64,000 bases of DNA from Terriglobia bacterium. Its GTDB lineage: Bacteria > Acidobacteriota > Terriglobia > Terriglobales > Acidobacteriaceae. Every line of letters begins with the position of its first letter. The stretch's first letter is position 1. The notes beneath the pieces were generated by a model, which was not told where the DNA came from, made no database searches, and was given only the letters and a program-made list of their open reading frames with translations. Position numbers and translations under genes: made by a program. Below are positions 16,061 to 23,754 of the stretch, piece by piece. Location: contig JAIQFT010000013.1 in the NCBI GenBank assembly GCA_020073185.1, positions 1 to 64,000 on the forward strand, given 5' to 3'.

Positions 16061-16721
16061 TGCGCCAAAACCGCTCAACGCAATGCATCTGTAAAGTAAG
16101 GTCAGGCTGAATGCCGTTTCCCGAAGGCTTCAAAATCACTTTGCAGTTCGTATACGTGACACCAAGGATTCCCACGCCCGCCTGAACAAATTTCTGCCGG
16201 CGCGGTCCGCGCGTGAGCCGCCACCCAGTTTCAGCAGGGACAGCTATAAACGATTCTGAAGCGAATGCGCGATTGGAACGGGCCTGGACCAATGCATCAG
16301 CAATCCGGTTTAGCTTCAGCTCGATCGCGATAATTCGGTTGTGAAGAGGCACCCACCCATTCTGTTTTTGTAATGTCCCTCTGTCCGTCCGGAGCACAAA
16401 TCGGCTAGCAATCAGCTTCTCGACTTCCGCTTGAACGTAAGCGGCAGGGGCGCCGGATAGCGTTTGTAAGCGGGGCAGTGCGATGGTGCGACCGGAATTC
16501 TTGTCGGGAATGTAGCGTAACAAGCCGATTCGCCCCAGCGGACCAATGGGGTTGATCTGGCGAAACTGAAGCCTCTTGTTCACTCGTTTTACGTTGAATG
16601 ACAGAGCGACAAAGTCGCAAATGCCCCAAGGCGTCGCATATTCTTGTTTGACTTGCAATCCCTGTTGCTGAAGCCAGTTACGAACCGGCTGCCCCATGTC
16701 GCGTTCAAGATTGAAACTCAT
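16041..16721 (-). CDS. PD-(D/E)XK-like nuclease, convergent to FRG pair
   Basis: 226 residues. Residues 32-37 (WGICDF, Asp36) and 133-136 (IELK, Glu134 and Lys136) form a D...ExK pattern, and an N-terminal Glu6 lies in a helix, as in PD-(D/E)XK nucleases. About 97 residues separate D36 from the ExK; part of that insert (residues ~85-125) could be a winged helix. The start at 16721 (MSFNLERDMGQPVRNW) has an ideal AAGGAGATCAAC upstream; a longer in-frame reading to 16973 lacks such support. Its 3' end overlaps the preceding convergent gene by 20 nt. The nuclease assignment is inferred from the motif only. Confidence 0.7.
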   Translation of the reverse strand: MSFNLERDMGQPVRNWLQQQGLQVKQEYATPWGICDFVALSFNVKRVNKRLQFRQINPIGPLGRIGLLRYIPDKNSGRTIALPRLQTLSGAPAAYVQAEVEKLIASRFVLRTDRGTLQKQNGWVPLHNRIIAIELKLNRIADALVQARSNRAFASESFIAVPAETGWRLTRGPRRQKFVQAGVGILGVTYTNCKVILKPSGNGIQPDLTLQMHCVERFWRTKDNST

Positions 16722-17003
16722 GTTGATCTCCTTAACATTATGAACCAAAAAACAGCGAGCCGGCATTGAAGATTTACCGACGGCAGTCCGACCTAACTTT
16801 CGAACTGGGTCTAGCAAGACGGGGCGCGGGGCTGCGGTCAGCAGCAAATCTTTGCCGACGCTGCCTTCGACCCCAGGCCTCGCGATACGGGCGGTAGAGG
16901 TTGCGCTGGGTGCGAGGGTCGAGGCGCACGGTGAGGTGGCGCTGAGTGCCGCTGCCAGGCACTTGACGTGCACTATTTATATACGTTCTTGGGGTTCAAA
17001 CCT

Positions 17004-17192
17004 ATGGCCGTAAGGGTGACCTCCATCCGTCTCGACACGGAGCTTGCCGATGAAGCCGCCAAGGTGCTCGGGGTCAAGTCGCACACCGAGGCGGTGTGGG
17101 TTGCGCTGCGGGAAGTCGTGGCGCTGAAGGAATTTAAGGCCCTGATGCGCAGGAACGCTGGCAAGCACAAGTTCGCAGGTCTCGATGAGTGA
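17004..17192 (+). CDS. VapB-type antitoxin (orphan)
   Basis: 62 residues, MAVRVTSIRLDTELADEAAK..., a ribbon-helix-helix-like antitoxin of the type that represses its own promoter and neutralises a PIN toxin. Residues 28-45 (TEAVWVALREVVALKEF) fit the VapB helix. No toxin gene follows directly; the next gene is a second, different antitoxin. Its last 51 nt are nearly duplicated at 17945-17995. The ATG at 17004 is used; an upstream in-frame start at 16968 is less likely. Confidence 0.75.
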   Translation: MAVRVTSIRLDTELADEAAKVLGVKSHTEAVWVALREVVALKEFKALMRRNAGKHKFAGLDE

Positions 17193-17262
17193 AGTTGCCA
17201 TCCAGCCGGGTGGAGCGGCCCTCAGGCCTTAAGGGACACATAACCTGTGCTACACTGTTTAT

Positions 17263-17499
17263 GTGCCAAACAACAACGTCACCCTGACCATGGATAAGGA
17301 CCTGTTGCGCGCCGCCCGCAAGGTCGCCCTCGACCGCAACACCTCGGTCAACCAGTTGGTTCGCGACTTCCTCGCGCAATTAGTTCGCGAATCCGGTCGG
17401 CAGCAGGTCGCGGCCGAGCGCATGGACGAGTTCTTCAAGCGGCATCGCATTCGCATCGGCCGTCGCACCTGGACGCGCCAGGACCTGCATGAGCGCTGA
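17263..17499 (+). CDS. Ribbon-helix-helix antitoxin paired with PIN toxin
   Basis: 78 residues starting at GTG (MPNNNVTLTMDKDLLRAARK). The strand VTLTM and the helix LLRAARKVALDRNTSVNQLVRDFL are typical of a DNA-binding RHH antitoxin, and the basic C-terminus (HRIRIGRRTWTRQDLHER) likely wraps the toxin. It overlaps the PIN toxin gene by 11 nt. A TACACT -10-like box lies 7 nt before the GTG with no Shine-Dalgarno, so the mRNA may be leaderless. Confidence 0.85.
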   Translation: MPNNNVTLTMDKDLLRAARKVALDRNTSVNQLVRDFLAQLVRESGRQQVAAERMDEFFKRHRIRIGRRTWTRQDLHER

Positions 17500-17926
17500 C
17501 CCCGCGGAAATCTGTTTTGTGGATACGAATGTCTTCGTCTATGCGTTGACGGAAGATGATCCGGTCCGCTCCGCCAAGGCACAACAACTGATCGCCCGAT
17601 TACGGTCGACGCAATCGCTACGCACCAGCACGCAGGTCTTGTCGGAATTGTTCGTGACCTTGACGCGCAAGGTGCGCACGCCCTTGTCTCCCGCTGCCGC
17701 TCTGGAATATCTCGACCAGATTGCCGCATGGCCGGTTATCGCGCCCGACTACAGCGCGATCCGTGACGCTTGCCAACTCAGCGCTTCCGCCAAACTTTCG
17801 TTCTGGGACGCCCTCGTTGTGGTCGCGGCTTCCCGCGCCGGCGCCACTCGTTTATATTCCGAGGACCTCAATCCCGGCCAGAGGCTTCTCGGGGTTGAAG
17901 TCGTGAATCCGTTTCGCCCCGCCTGA
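17489..17926 (+). CDS. VapC-type PIN domain ribonuclease toxin
   Basis: 145 residues. The PIN domain acidic residues are visible: VDTNVFVYA (Asp12), LSELF (Glu53), SFWDALVVVAA (Asp107) and YSEDLN (Glu125/Asp126). PIN toxins are magnesium-dependent RNases that cleave tRNA or rRNA when the antitoxin is lost. It overlaps the preceding antitoxin by 11 nt, the usual coupled arrangement. The length is normal and no key residue is missing. Confidence 0.9.
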   Translation: MSADPAEICFVDTNVFVYALTEDDPVRSAKAQQLIARLRSTQSLRTSTQVLSELFVTLTRKVRTPLSPAAALEYLDQIAAWPVIAPDYSAIRDACQLSASAKLSFWDALVVVAASRAGATRLYSEDLNPGQRLLGVEVVNPFRPA

Positions 17927-17944
17927 CTCTCGACCGCGCACAAG

Positions 17945-17995
17945 CTCATGCGCAGGAACGCAGGCTAGCACAAGTTCGCAGGTCTCGATGAGTGA
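17945..17995 (+). pseudogene. Decayed tail of a vapB gene (direct repeat of 17142-17192)
   Basis: This 51-nt segment matches the last 51 nt of the antitoxin gene at 17004-17192 at 48 positions. One of the three changes turns an AAG codon into TAG, so it cannot encode the same tail. It lies right after the PIN toxin, so the RHH/PIN pair sits between two copies of a vapB end. Confidence 0.8.
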
Positions 17996-18240
17996 TGGAG
18001 CGATGGTTCGCGGCCCGGGATGCTAAACTGAGGCCCGCGCGACGATTTAGAATGGAGCGAGGGGCCGGGCATCCGCCCCCCTTGCTGTAGGGTCCGGGTA
18101 GCAGAGTTCGCTATTCCCGGAAGCGGCCCCGAGCCTGTAAAGTACGCCGATAGCGGAGGAATACGGTCGGCATCGCGATTGAAATCCCCGAGCAGGGTCG
18201 GTCGAGTGAAGGACCGAGTGGGCCGGCCCGCGCCTCGTTT

Positions 18241-19113
18241 GTGCTCAAGCTGCTGAAGAACGTGCGCCTTGCTATCTGGCGTGGTTTCATTCACGACGCT
18301 TTCGGTGTCGCCAAAGGCGGCGCTTTTTCCGCCATCCTGACACTTTTCCCGGCGCTGATGGTGATCGGCGCCATCATTGCCACCCTGAAGAACAGCGCCG
18401 AATACATGCGTGAAATCTCCCGCGCCGTCTACCAGATCCTTCCCCCCAGCGCCAGCGGGGTAGTGCGCGCGTTTTTCGAGTCCACCCAGGGGAAGTCGGT
18501 GCCCGTGCTGATCGCGGCCTCTCTCATCACGCTCTGGACCGCCTCCGGGGTAATGATTTCCTGGATGGAAGGCTTCCGCAACGCCTACCAGTTTCCCAAG
18601 GTCTGGGGGGTGGTGAAGGAAAGGTTGATCGCCTTCGGGCTGGTAATCATGGCCGGTCTGCCGCTCACCTTCGCCACCGTTTTGGTCGCATTCGGAAACG
18701 AGATCGAGCTGCGCGTCATCGCCAGCCTCGGCCAAGATTTGGGGCCGTATGTGCTCTTCGTGTGGACCAGCCTGCGCTGGGTAATCGCCATCTTGACCAG
18801 CGTGGCCGTGATGCAGTTGGTTTACCACAACGCCGTGCCGCGCACCCTGAGCTGGCATACCGTGCTGCCGGGCGCAGCGCTGACCACCGCCATCTGGTTT
18901 CCCGCCACCATCGCCTTCGGGTGGTACGTCCGCCACTTTGCCGCTTACAGCTTGTTCTACGGCTCCCTGGCGGCGGCGATCGTCCTGCTGATCTGGCTGT
19001 ATATCATCTCTGTGATTGTGCTGGTCGGCGCCGAGTTCAACGCCCTGCTCTATCCGCGGATGGTGTCGGCCAGCCAGAATACGGCTCCGAATCGGCCGGC
19101 GGGCCCACGCTAA
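18241..19113 (+). CDS. YihY/BrkB family inner-membrane protein
   Basis: 290 residues with about six membrane segments, beginning with a conserved GGAFSAILTLFPALMVIGAII-like first segment and including the family's VARGFSES-type loop (here YQILPPSASGVVRAFF). The C-terminal LLIWLYIISVIVLVGAEFNA motif is diagnostic for YihY/BrkB (formerly mis-called RNase BN). The function is unknown; a transport role is suspected. The GTG at 18241 is the only reasonable start. The ABM-like gene follows 22 nt later. Confidence 0.9.
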   Translation: MLKLLKNVRLAIWRGFIHDAFGVAKGGAFSAILTLFPALMVIGAIIATLKNSAEYMREISRAVYQILPPSASGVVRAFFESTQGKSVPVLIAASLITLWTASGVMISWMEGFRNAYQFPKVWGVVKERLIAFGLVIMAGLPLTFATVLVAFGNEIELRVIASLGQDLGPYVLFVWTSLRWVIAILTSVAVMQLVYHNAVPRTLSWHTVLPGAALTTAIWFPATIAFGWYVRHFAAYSLFYGSLAAAIVLLIWLYIISVIVLVGAEFNALLYPRMVSASQNTAPNRPAGPR

Positions 19114-19135
19114 TTTGGTGATTTGGTAATCCCAC

Positions 19136-19450
19136 ATGGCCGAAATCCTTTCCATCGCGCACATCAGGGTCGACGAGGGCAAGGAGCAAGAGACGCTCCA
19201 GACCCTTTCCGAGTTGTACCTGCTCATGCGGCGCAAGGGCTACAGCCGCGACCTGCTGTATCGCGACGTGAAAGAGCCCAGCCGCCTCATCAACCTGCGC
19301 TATTGGAAGTCGGAAGAGATGCGCGAAGCAGCCCACGAGGATCCCGGTGTCCACCACCTTTGGCAGCGTCTCTCGCAGACTTCCCAGGTGGTATCTGTGA
19401 TTGAGAAACTGGAGGTGATCGAGGGCAGTTGGTCGGCCGGCGCGCCCTGA
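19136..19450 (+). CDS. Small dimeric alpha/beta-barrel (ABM-like) protein
   Basis: 104 residues: MAEILSIAHIRVDEGKEQET... A beta strand with a following helix, then LINLRYWKSEEMREAAHEDP and a final strand (VVSVIEKLEVIEG), matches the ferredoxin-like fold of antibiotic-biosynthesis monooxygenase/heme-degrading-type proteins. No catalytic residues can be assigned. It probably belongs to one transcript with the YihY gene. Confidence 0.65.
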   Translation: MAEILSIAHIRVDEGKEQETLQTLSELYLLMRRKGYSRDLLYRDVKEPSRLINLRYWKSEEMREAAHEDPGVHHLWQRLSQTSQVVSVIEKLEVIEGSWSAGAP

Positions 19451-19654
19451 TCCCGCTTGCAGCACCCGCCGTCAAATCACGTGCACTGCGGCGCCCCGCT
19501 GAGGCCGTTACTGCTTCCGCCCTGTAAGAATTACACGCCGCAGCACCGGGTGTTTGTGATAAATCATTGTTGGACGGTCGCGAGACGTGGCAACAGCAGT
19601 GCACCAGAAATGTGACCGCTGTCGCGGTTATCCGCCCCGTTGTATAACTGCAGA

Positions 19655-19984
19655 ATGCAGGCGGGGTTGATGCCTATGGAACAGAGACGCCACCCACGCT
19701 ATAAAGTCGAGGCGCCGATGTGGGTCTGGAGCATCTCTTCCGACTCTGCCCGCGCCATTCCCGGACACTGCGTCAACCTCAGCGAGGGCGGCACCGGCGC
19801 CATGATTACCGGGCCATGGCAGCCCGGGCAGGTCGTCAGGATGCAGTTGAACATTTCGGAAACGCAGTCGATTACGGTCGACGCCCGGCTCTCTCATCGC
19901 AGCCGGCATTACTGCGGCTTTGAATTCCTCGGCGCCAGCGAGGTGGTGGTAGCCCAGGTCAGGAACGCCTGCGCCGTCGCCTGA
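19655..19984 (+). CDS. PilZ domain protein
   Basis: 109 residues. The c-di-GMP-binding PilZ signature is present: RRHPRYKV near the N-terminus (RxxxR) and NLSEGGTGAMI (D/NxSxxG) about 30 residues later, followed by the barrel strands. It probably acts as a small c-di-GMP receptor. Several in-frame starts exist (TTG 19640, ATG 19655, 19670, 19676); the motif begins just after the last one, so the true N-terminus is uncertain. Confidence 0.85.
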   Translation: MQAGLMPMEQRRHPRYKVEAPMWVWSISSDSARAIPGHCVNLSEGGTGAMITGPWQPGQVVRMQLNISETQSITVDARLSHRSRHYCGFEFLGASEVVVAQVRNACAVA

Positions 19985-20018
19985 GACGTCCTCGACTATC
20001 CGTTTTACCTGAAGGATA

Positions 20019-20915
20019 TTAATTTACCCAGGGCGGACGCCGTGCTTCGCCGTTGCTCTTATCGTCAGGTGGAGGGTAGTTGCCATACTCGTCGGCGCGG
20101 TCGTGCCTGCGCATATACACCTCGAACCTACGCGCGGCCCGACGCCGTTTCCAGCGATAGTAGGCGTTGCGAATCCCGAAATATCGCTCCGAGGCGCCGA
20201 ACCTCAGCCCGCCGCGCGGCAGGAAGCGCACGTAGACCCACCCCAGCAGCGCGCCGCCCAAGTGGGCAAAGTAGGCCACCGACTCGCCCCGCCGTCCCGG
20301 TCCCATGCCCTGGAACGCGCCTGCCAGCGAGATAAACAGCAGGATGCCGACCAGGTACTTCGCCTTAATCATGAAAGGCAATGGAAAGAGCATGAATTCC
20401 TGGTCGCCGTGCAGCACCGCAAACGCGACCATCACGCCGTAGATGGCCCCCGACGCGCCCACCGTCACCGTCAACGGCCCAATGCCCAGGAACCCGAACC
20501 CCGGCGCCGTGCCCAGGTACGAAATGCCGACGGTCACCAGCGCCGCCGCTATCGCGCAGTAAAAGTAGAACTCGAAAAATTGCCGGTGTCCCCAATCCCG
20601 TTCCAATTGCGAGCCGAACATCCACAGCGTCAGCCTCTTGAACAGCACGTGGAACAGCCCGATGTGCAGGAACGAGTAAGTCACCAACTGCCAAATCCAG
20701 CCGTGCGCCACGGCGACGGGAATCAAGGCGGCCAGTCCCGTGATCGCGCCGGCCAACCCCGGCGCCACCGCGCCCAGGATCAGCATCAACAGGTACACCG
20801 AAGCGTTGGTGATCACCAGCCACTTCACGGCGCGCGTAAAGGGCGGAAACCCCAGGCTGAGGGCACTGCCGTATCCGCCACGACCGCCGCCACCCCCATA
20901 ACTTCTTATCGTCAA
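20019..20915 (-). CDS. Rhomboid family intramembrane serine protease (altered oxyanion residue)
   Basis: 298 residues with six predicted membrane segments. The catalytic serine is in GASGAIYG (Ser155) and the histidine in AHLGGALLGW (His218). The loop-1/TM2 motif that normally reads HxxFN appears as HVLFKR, so the oxyanion-hole Asn is Lys93 here (codon AAG at 20637-20639). A glycine-rich start and a basic C-terminal tail (YRWKRRRAARRFEVYMRR) flank the core. It probably cleaves membrane proteins, but the substitution makes activity uncertain. Confidence 0.88.
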   Translation of the reverse strand: MTIRSYGGGGGRGGYGSALSLGFPPFTRAVKWLVITNASVYLLMLILGAVAPGLAGAITGLAALIPVAVAHGWIWQLVTYSFLHIGLFHVLFKRLTLWMFGSQLERDWGHRQFFEFYFYCAIAAALVTVGISYLGTAPGFGFLGIGPLTVTVGASGAIYGVMVAFAVLHGDQEFMLFPLPFMIKAKYLVGILLFISLAGAFQGMGPGRRGESVAYFAHLGGALLGWVYVRFLPRGGLRFGASERYFGIRNAYYRWKRRRAARRFEVYMRRHDRADEYGNYPPPDDKSNGEARRPPWVN

Positions 20916-20948
20916 ATCAACACTCCTTTGTCGGCGTAAGATCCGCGC

Positions 20949-22430
20949 TCAGTTGGGCCGGGGCAGAACCACCAGGCTGCGGTGCCCCTGCGCGTCCACC
21001 GCGCGCACGCCGAAGATGCCATTATCCTTCGAACGCGGCACGGTGAACTGCTTAACATTGCCCGCCGGAACCGCCTGTTCCCAATCGGGCGAGGTGGTCG
21101 GCCGCCACACCACCTCGTAACTGGCGGCCCGCCCGTCCGGCGAAGCCTCCCACATCAGCGTGGAGTCGTTTTCCAGCTTCCGCACCTCGATGCGTACGTT
21201 CGCGGGCGGCGCCGGCGCCGAGGCTAGCGTTGCCAGCGTCGCCGCATTCAGCCGCGCTACGTTGGCCAGGTACGCGTAGTCCACGAACTTTGGCAGGTCT
21301 CCATATTCGATGCCGTTTTCCGTGCGAGGGTTCTGATGTTGATGATGGTAATTCTCGTGATACTCGGTGATACGCACGGCCGCGAATCCCTGCCGGTTGA
21401 ACGACGTGTGGTCTCCACCACGCAGGAAGCGGTCGGGACGGAATACCAGCATCGGCTGGAACGACGCCAGCAGGTACTGCGCGCCCGCCTGGCGGATGTA
21501 ACGCGCCTCCTCGCGTGAAATCGAATCGCTTTCTGCTCCGAGGGCGCGGATGCTTGCAATCGCCGGCTGATTCGCTGCCGTCGCGGGCTGACTGGACGTA
21601 CCGCGCTGTCCCACATCCACCAGCGGAATGCCTTCGGAAAAGACCCGCACCATGCTTGCGTCCTGCCCCGGACTCTGGTCGCCGCCCACGATGTCGTTGT
21701 TCAGCACCGCCTCGATGTTCCATCCCTGCTGTTTCGCCATCTCCGCGAAATGCGCGCTGCCGAGCAGTCCCTGCTCTTCTCCGGCGACGGTCAGAAAGAT
21801 GATGGTCGCGGGAAACTTGTATGTACTGAGCACGCGCGCACATTCCAGCGAGACCGCGGTCCCGCTGCCGTCATCATTGGCGCCGGGCGCGTCCGCTTGC
21901 GTGTCCTGATCGTTGCTCGGACGGGAGTCGTAGTGGCCCGTCACCAGCACGATCCGCTGCGCCGCTGCCGGGTCCGTCCCGTGCAACACGGCGTACACGT
22001 TCACGATCTCCGTCGGCTGCGGAATGCGTGGCCCGGGTGGGGCGGTGAAGACGTCGGTTTTGACCTCCAGGCACCCGCCGCAGGCCTGCGAGTAACGCTC
22101 GAATTCCGCCTTGATCCACTCCCGCGCCGCCACCACGCCGCGTCCGCTCTGCGCGCTGCCGGCGGCAATCGTCAGCCGCGTTCCGAAGTTGACCAGCTTT
22201 TCGATGGTCGCCTTCATCTGCGCCGCCGAAACCTGCTTCAGCGCCGCCGCGATCTGCGCATCCACTGGCGCCGCCAGTGGCTTGGGCATGCCGGAGCGCT
22301 CTGCGGCCGCGGCATTCTCCCGTCCCGCAGGCGCTTTCGAGGCGGACGACTGGGCAACCGTCGTGCCCGTCACAGCCATCACAATGACGCCCACAACTAT
22401 CGCGACACGAAATGACGTAAGTTGGCGCAT
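20949..22430 (-). CDS. Secreted M28-family zinc aminopeptidase
   Basis: 493 residues. A signal peptide (MRQLTSFRVAIVVGVIVMAV, cleavage near residue 26) leads to an M28 core with metal ligands in VTGHYDS, GANDDGSG and AGEEQGLLGS, plus later HTSFNRQGFAAVRITEY. A C-terminal Fn3-like segment (PANVRIEVRKLENDS...SYEVVW) follows. It should hydrolyse peptides or dipeptides in the periplasm. The start at 22430 follows GAGGGA; ATGs at 22451 and 22457 would add residues before the signal peptide. Confidence 0.9.
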   Translation of the reverse strand: MRQLTSFRVAIVVGVIVMAVTGTTVAQSSASKAPAGRENAAAAERSGMPKPLAAPVDAQIAAALKQVSAAQMKATIEKLVNFGTRLTIAAGSAQSGRGVVAAREWIKAEFERYSQACGGCLEVKTDVFTAPPGPRIPQPTEIVNVYAVLHGTDPAAAQRIVLVTGHYDSRPSNDQDTQADAPGANDDGSGTAVSLECARVLSTYKFPATIIFLTVAGEEQGLLGSAHFAEMAKQQGWNIEAVLNNDIVGGDQSPGQDASMVRVFSEGIPLVDVGQRGTSSQPATAANQPAIASIRALGAESDSISREEARYIRQAGAQYLLASFQPMLVFRPDRFLRGGDHTSFNRQGFAAVRITEYHENYHHQHQNPRTENGIEYGDLPKFVDYAYLANVARLNAATLATLASAPAPPANVRIEVRKLENDSTLMWEASPDGRAASYEVVWRPTTSPDWEQAVPAGNVKQFTVPRSKDNGIFGVRAVDAQGHRSLVVLPRPN

Positions 22431-22568
22431 GGTTCCCTCGGCGGCGGGCATTACCAAAGATGGTTGACGCTGCCCGCAAGAAATTCTAAATATTAACAGG
22501 TCGTGGGGGGCTCAGGAGGCGCGGCCGTCGTGCGCGCCGAAGCCCGGTTTGCTGGGAGGGCACACACT

Positions 22569-22763
22569 ATGGTTCTCTGTCCCGAATGTGAAAGTGATCT
22601 TGACATTGAAGCCGACGAAGTGGACGAGGGCGAAATCGTCTCCTGCCCGGAGTGCGGCGCCGATTTTGAGGTCGTGACCACCGATCCGCTGGAACTCAGC
22701 CCTGTCTCCGAGGAGGAGGACGAGGAAGAAGAGGAGGAGAGCGAAGACGGTGATTACGCCTGA
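22569..22763 (+). CDS. LysW-like zinc-ribbon protein with acidic tail
   Basis: 64 residues. VLCPECESDLDIEADEVDEG and IVSCPECGADFEVV form a two-CxxC zinc ribbon like LysW/ArgW, the amino-group carrier of the AAA-type lysine/arginine pathway. The C-terminus, however, is a run of Glu/Asp ending EDGDYA rather than the EDWGE end whose glutamate carries the substrate. No lys biosynthesis gene is nearby. It overlaps the next gene by 14 nt. It may be a LysW relative with another role. Confidence 0.75.
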   Translation: MVLCPECESDLDIEADEVDEGEIVSCPECGADFEVVTTDPLELSPVSEEEDEEEEEESEDGDYA

Positions 22764-23175
22764 TCGCCTCCCCATTCGCCGGTTCTTGTGCCCGGTCGCG
22801 GCGTTGGCGTGCTGCCTCGCGGTGCTGCCGTCGCACGCTCAAAGCCAGTCCTCCGACAAACAGCTTCGCAAGGATTACGCCCTGATCTTCGGCACCGTTT
22901 GGGACCGGGAGGATCATCCGGTGTACGGCGCAATCATCAAGATTCGCCGCGAAGGCGAGAGGAAGCCCCGCTGGGAGCTGATGTCCGACCGCAGCGGCGA
23001 ATTCGCCCAGCGTGTGCCCACCGGCGCGGCGGTTTACGTAGTCTGGGTGGACGATACTCGCAATGTCGTTAATCCCCGGGTTATCAGAAGAAAGCTGAAG
23101 CCCGGCCAGGCGGAAACCAAGGTCCACATTGAAAGTGATGAGCGGTCCGACATCAGCCTGCATCTAACAGAATAA
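22750..23175 (+). CDS. Secreted carboxypeptidase-regulatory-like protein
   Basis: 141 residues from a GTG that overlaps the LysW-like gene. A signal peptide (FLCPVAALACCLAVLPSHAQ) is followed by one beta-sandwich of the carboxypeptidase-regulatory-like type: FGTVWDREDHPVYGAIIKI, then SDRSGEFAQRVPTGAAVYVV. Such domains bind or stabilise extracellular partners. The downstream gene at 23280 has the same plan, so this pair probably arose by duplication. Confidence 0.75.
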   Translation: MITPDRLPIRRFLCPVAALACCLAVLPSHAQSQSSDKQLRKDYALIFGTVWDREDHPVYGAIIKIRREGERKPRWELMSDRSGEFAQRVPTGAAVYVVWVDDTRNVVNPRVIRRKLKPGQAETKVHIESDERSDISLHLTE

Positions 23176-23279
23176 GCAGAACAAGAGCTCCGTTTTGGGG
23201 TTTGTATTGACAGGCGGAGAAAGGTGCCGTTGGCGGCTGCGATGGAAGCTGAAACTCGCACCGGAAACTGGAGCTACCC

Positions 23280-23651
23280 GTGAAGAAGCTTTGGCTCATC
23301 GCCGCATTGGCAGTGTTGCTGTCGGGGACGCCAATGGTTCGCGCCCAGGCGATCCACGGCGGCGACGCGACCTCCGACAAGGAATCGCAGGTGCGCGCGC
23401 TCACCGGCGAGGTTATGGATTCCCGCGACCAGCCGATCGCCGGCGCGATTGTCTACCTGAAAAACACCAAGACCATGGCGGTGAAAACCTACATCGTGGG
23501 CCAGGACGGTGTGTATCGCTTCAACGCACTCTCTTCCAACGTGGATTACGAAGTCTATGCCGAGCACAACAACAAGAAGAGCGACACCAAGACGCTGAGC
23601 TCCTTCGACTCGCGCAAGACCGCCTATATCAACCTGAAGATAAAGGGGTGA
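23280..23651 (+). CDS. Secreted carboxypeptidase-regulatory-like protein
   Basis: 123 residues from a GTG with GGAG shortly upstream. A signal peptide (MKKLWLIAALAVLLSGTPMVRAQ) precedes a single beta-sandwich: LTGEVMDSRDQPIAGAIVYL, then GQDGVYRFNALSSNVDYEVYA and KTAYINLKIKG. This is the common prealbumin-like/CarboxypepD_reg plan. It is likely cotranscribed with the two genes upstream. Confidence 0.8.
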   Translation: MKKLWLIAALAVLLSGTPMVRAQAIHGGDATSDKESQVRALTGEVMDSRDQPIAGAIVYLKNTKTMAVKTYIVGQDGVYRFNALSSNVDYEVYAEHNNKKSDTKTLSSFDSRKTAYINLKIKG

Positions 23652-23754
23652 CTTCCTCCGGACTCGAGGACAAAGAGGCGCCGCGCTGCAGTTCTATACG
23701 CGCAAGAGGCCAGCGCTTCCGCCGGGCTGGCTAATCCTCGGTACTCACTCCCAA

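Noticed and set aside
16774-16962. A short minus-strand frame with an RHH-like LTVRLDPRTQR stretch upstream of the nuclease gene
   Set aside because: Only one short motif, no ribosome site, and no conserved remainder; too weak to call a gene.
20103-20939. A 278-codon plus-strand frame opposite the rhomboid gene
   Set aside because: Gln/Arg/His-rich antisense shadow; the opposite strand has clear rhomboid catalytic motifs.
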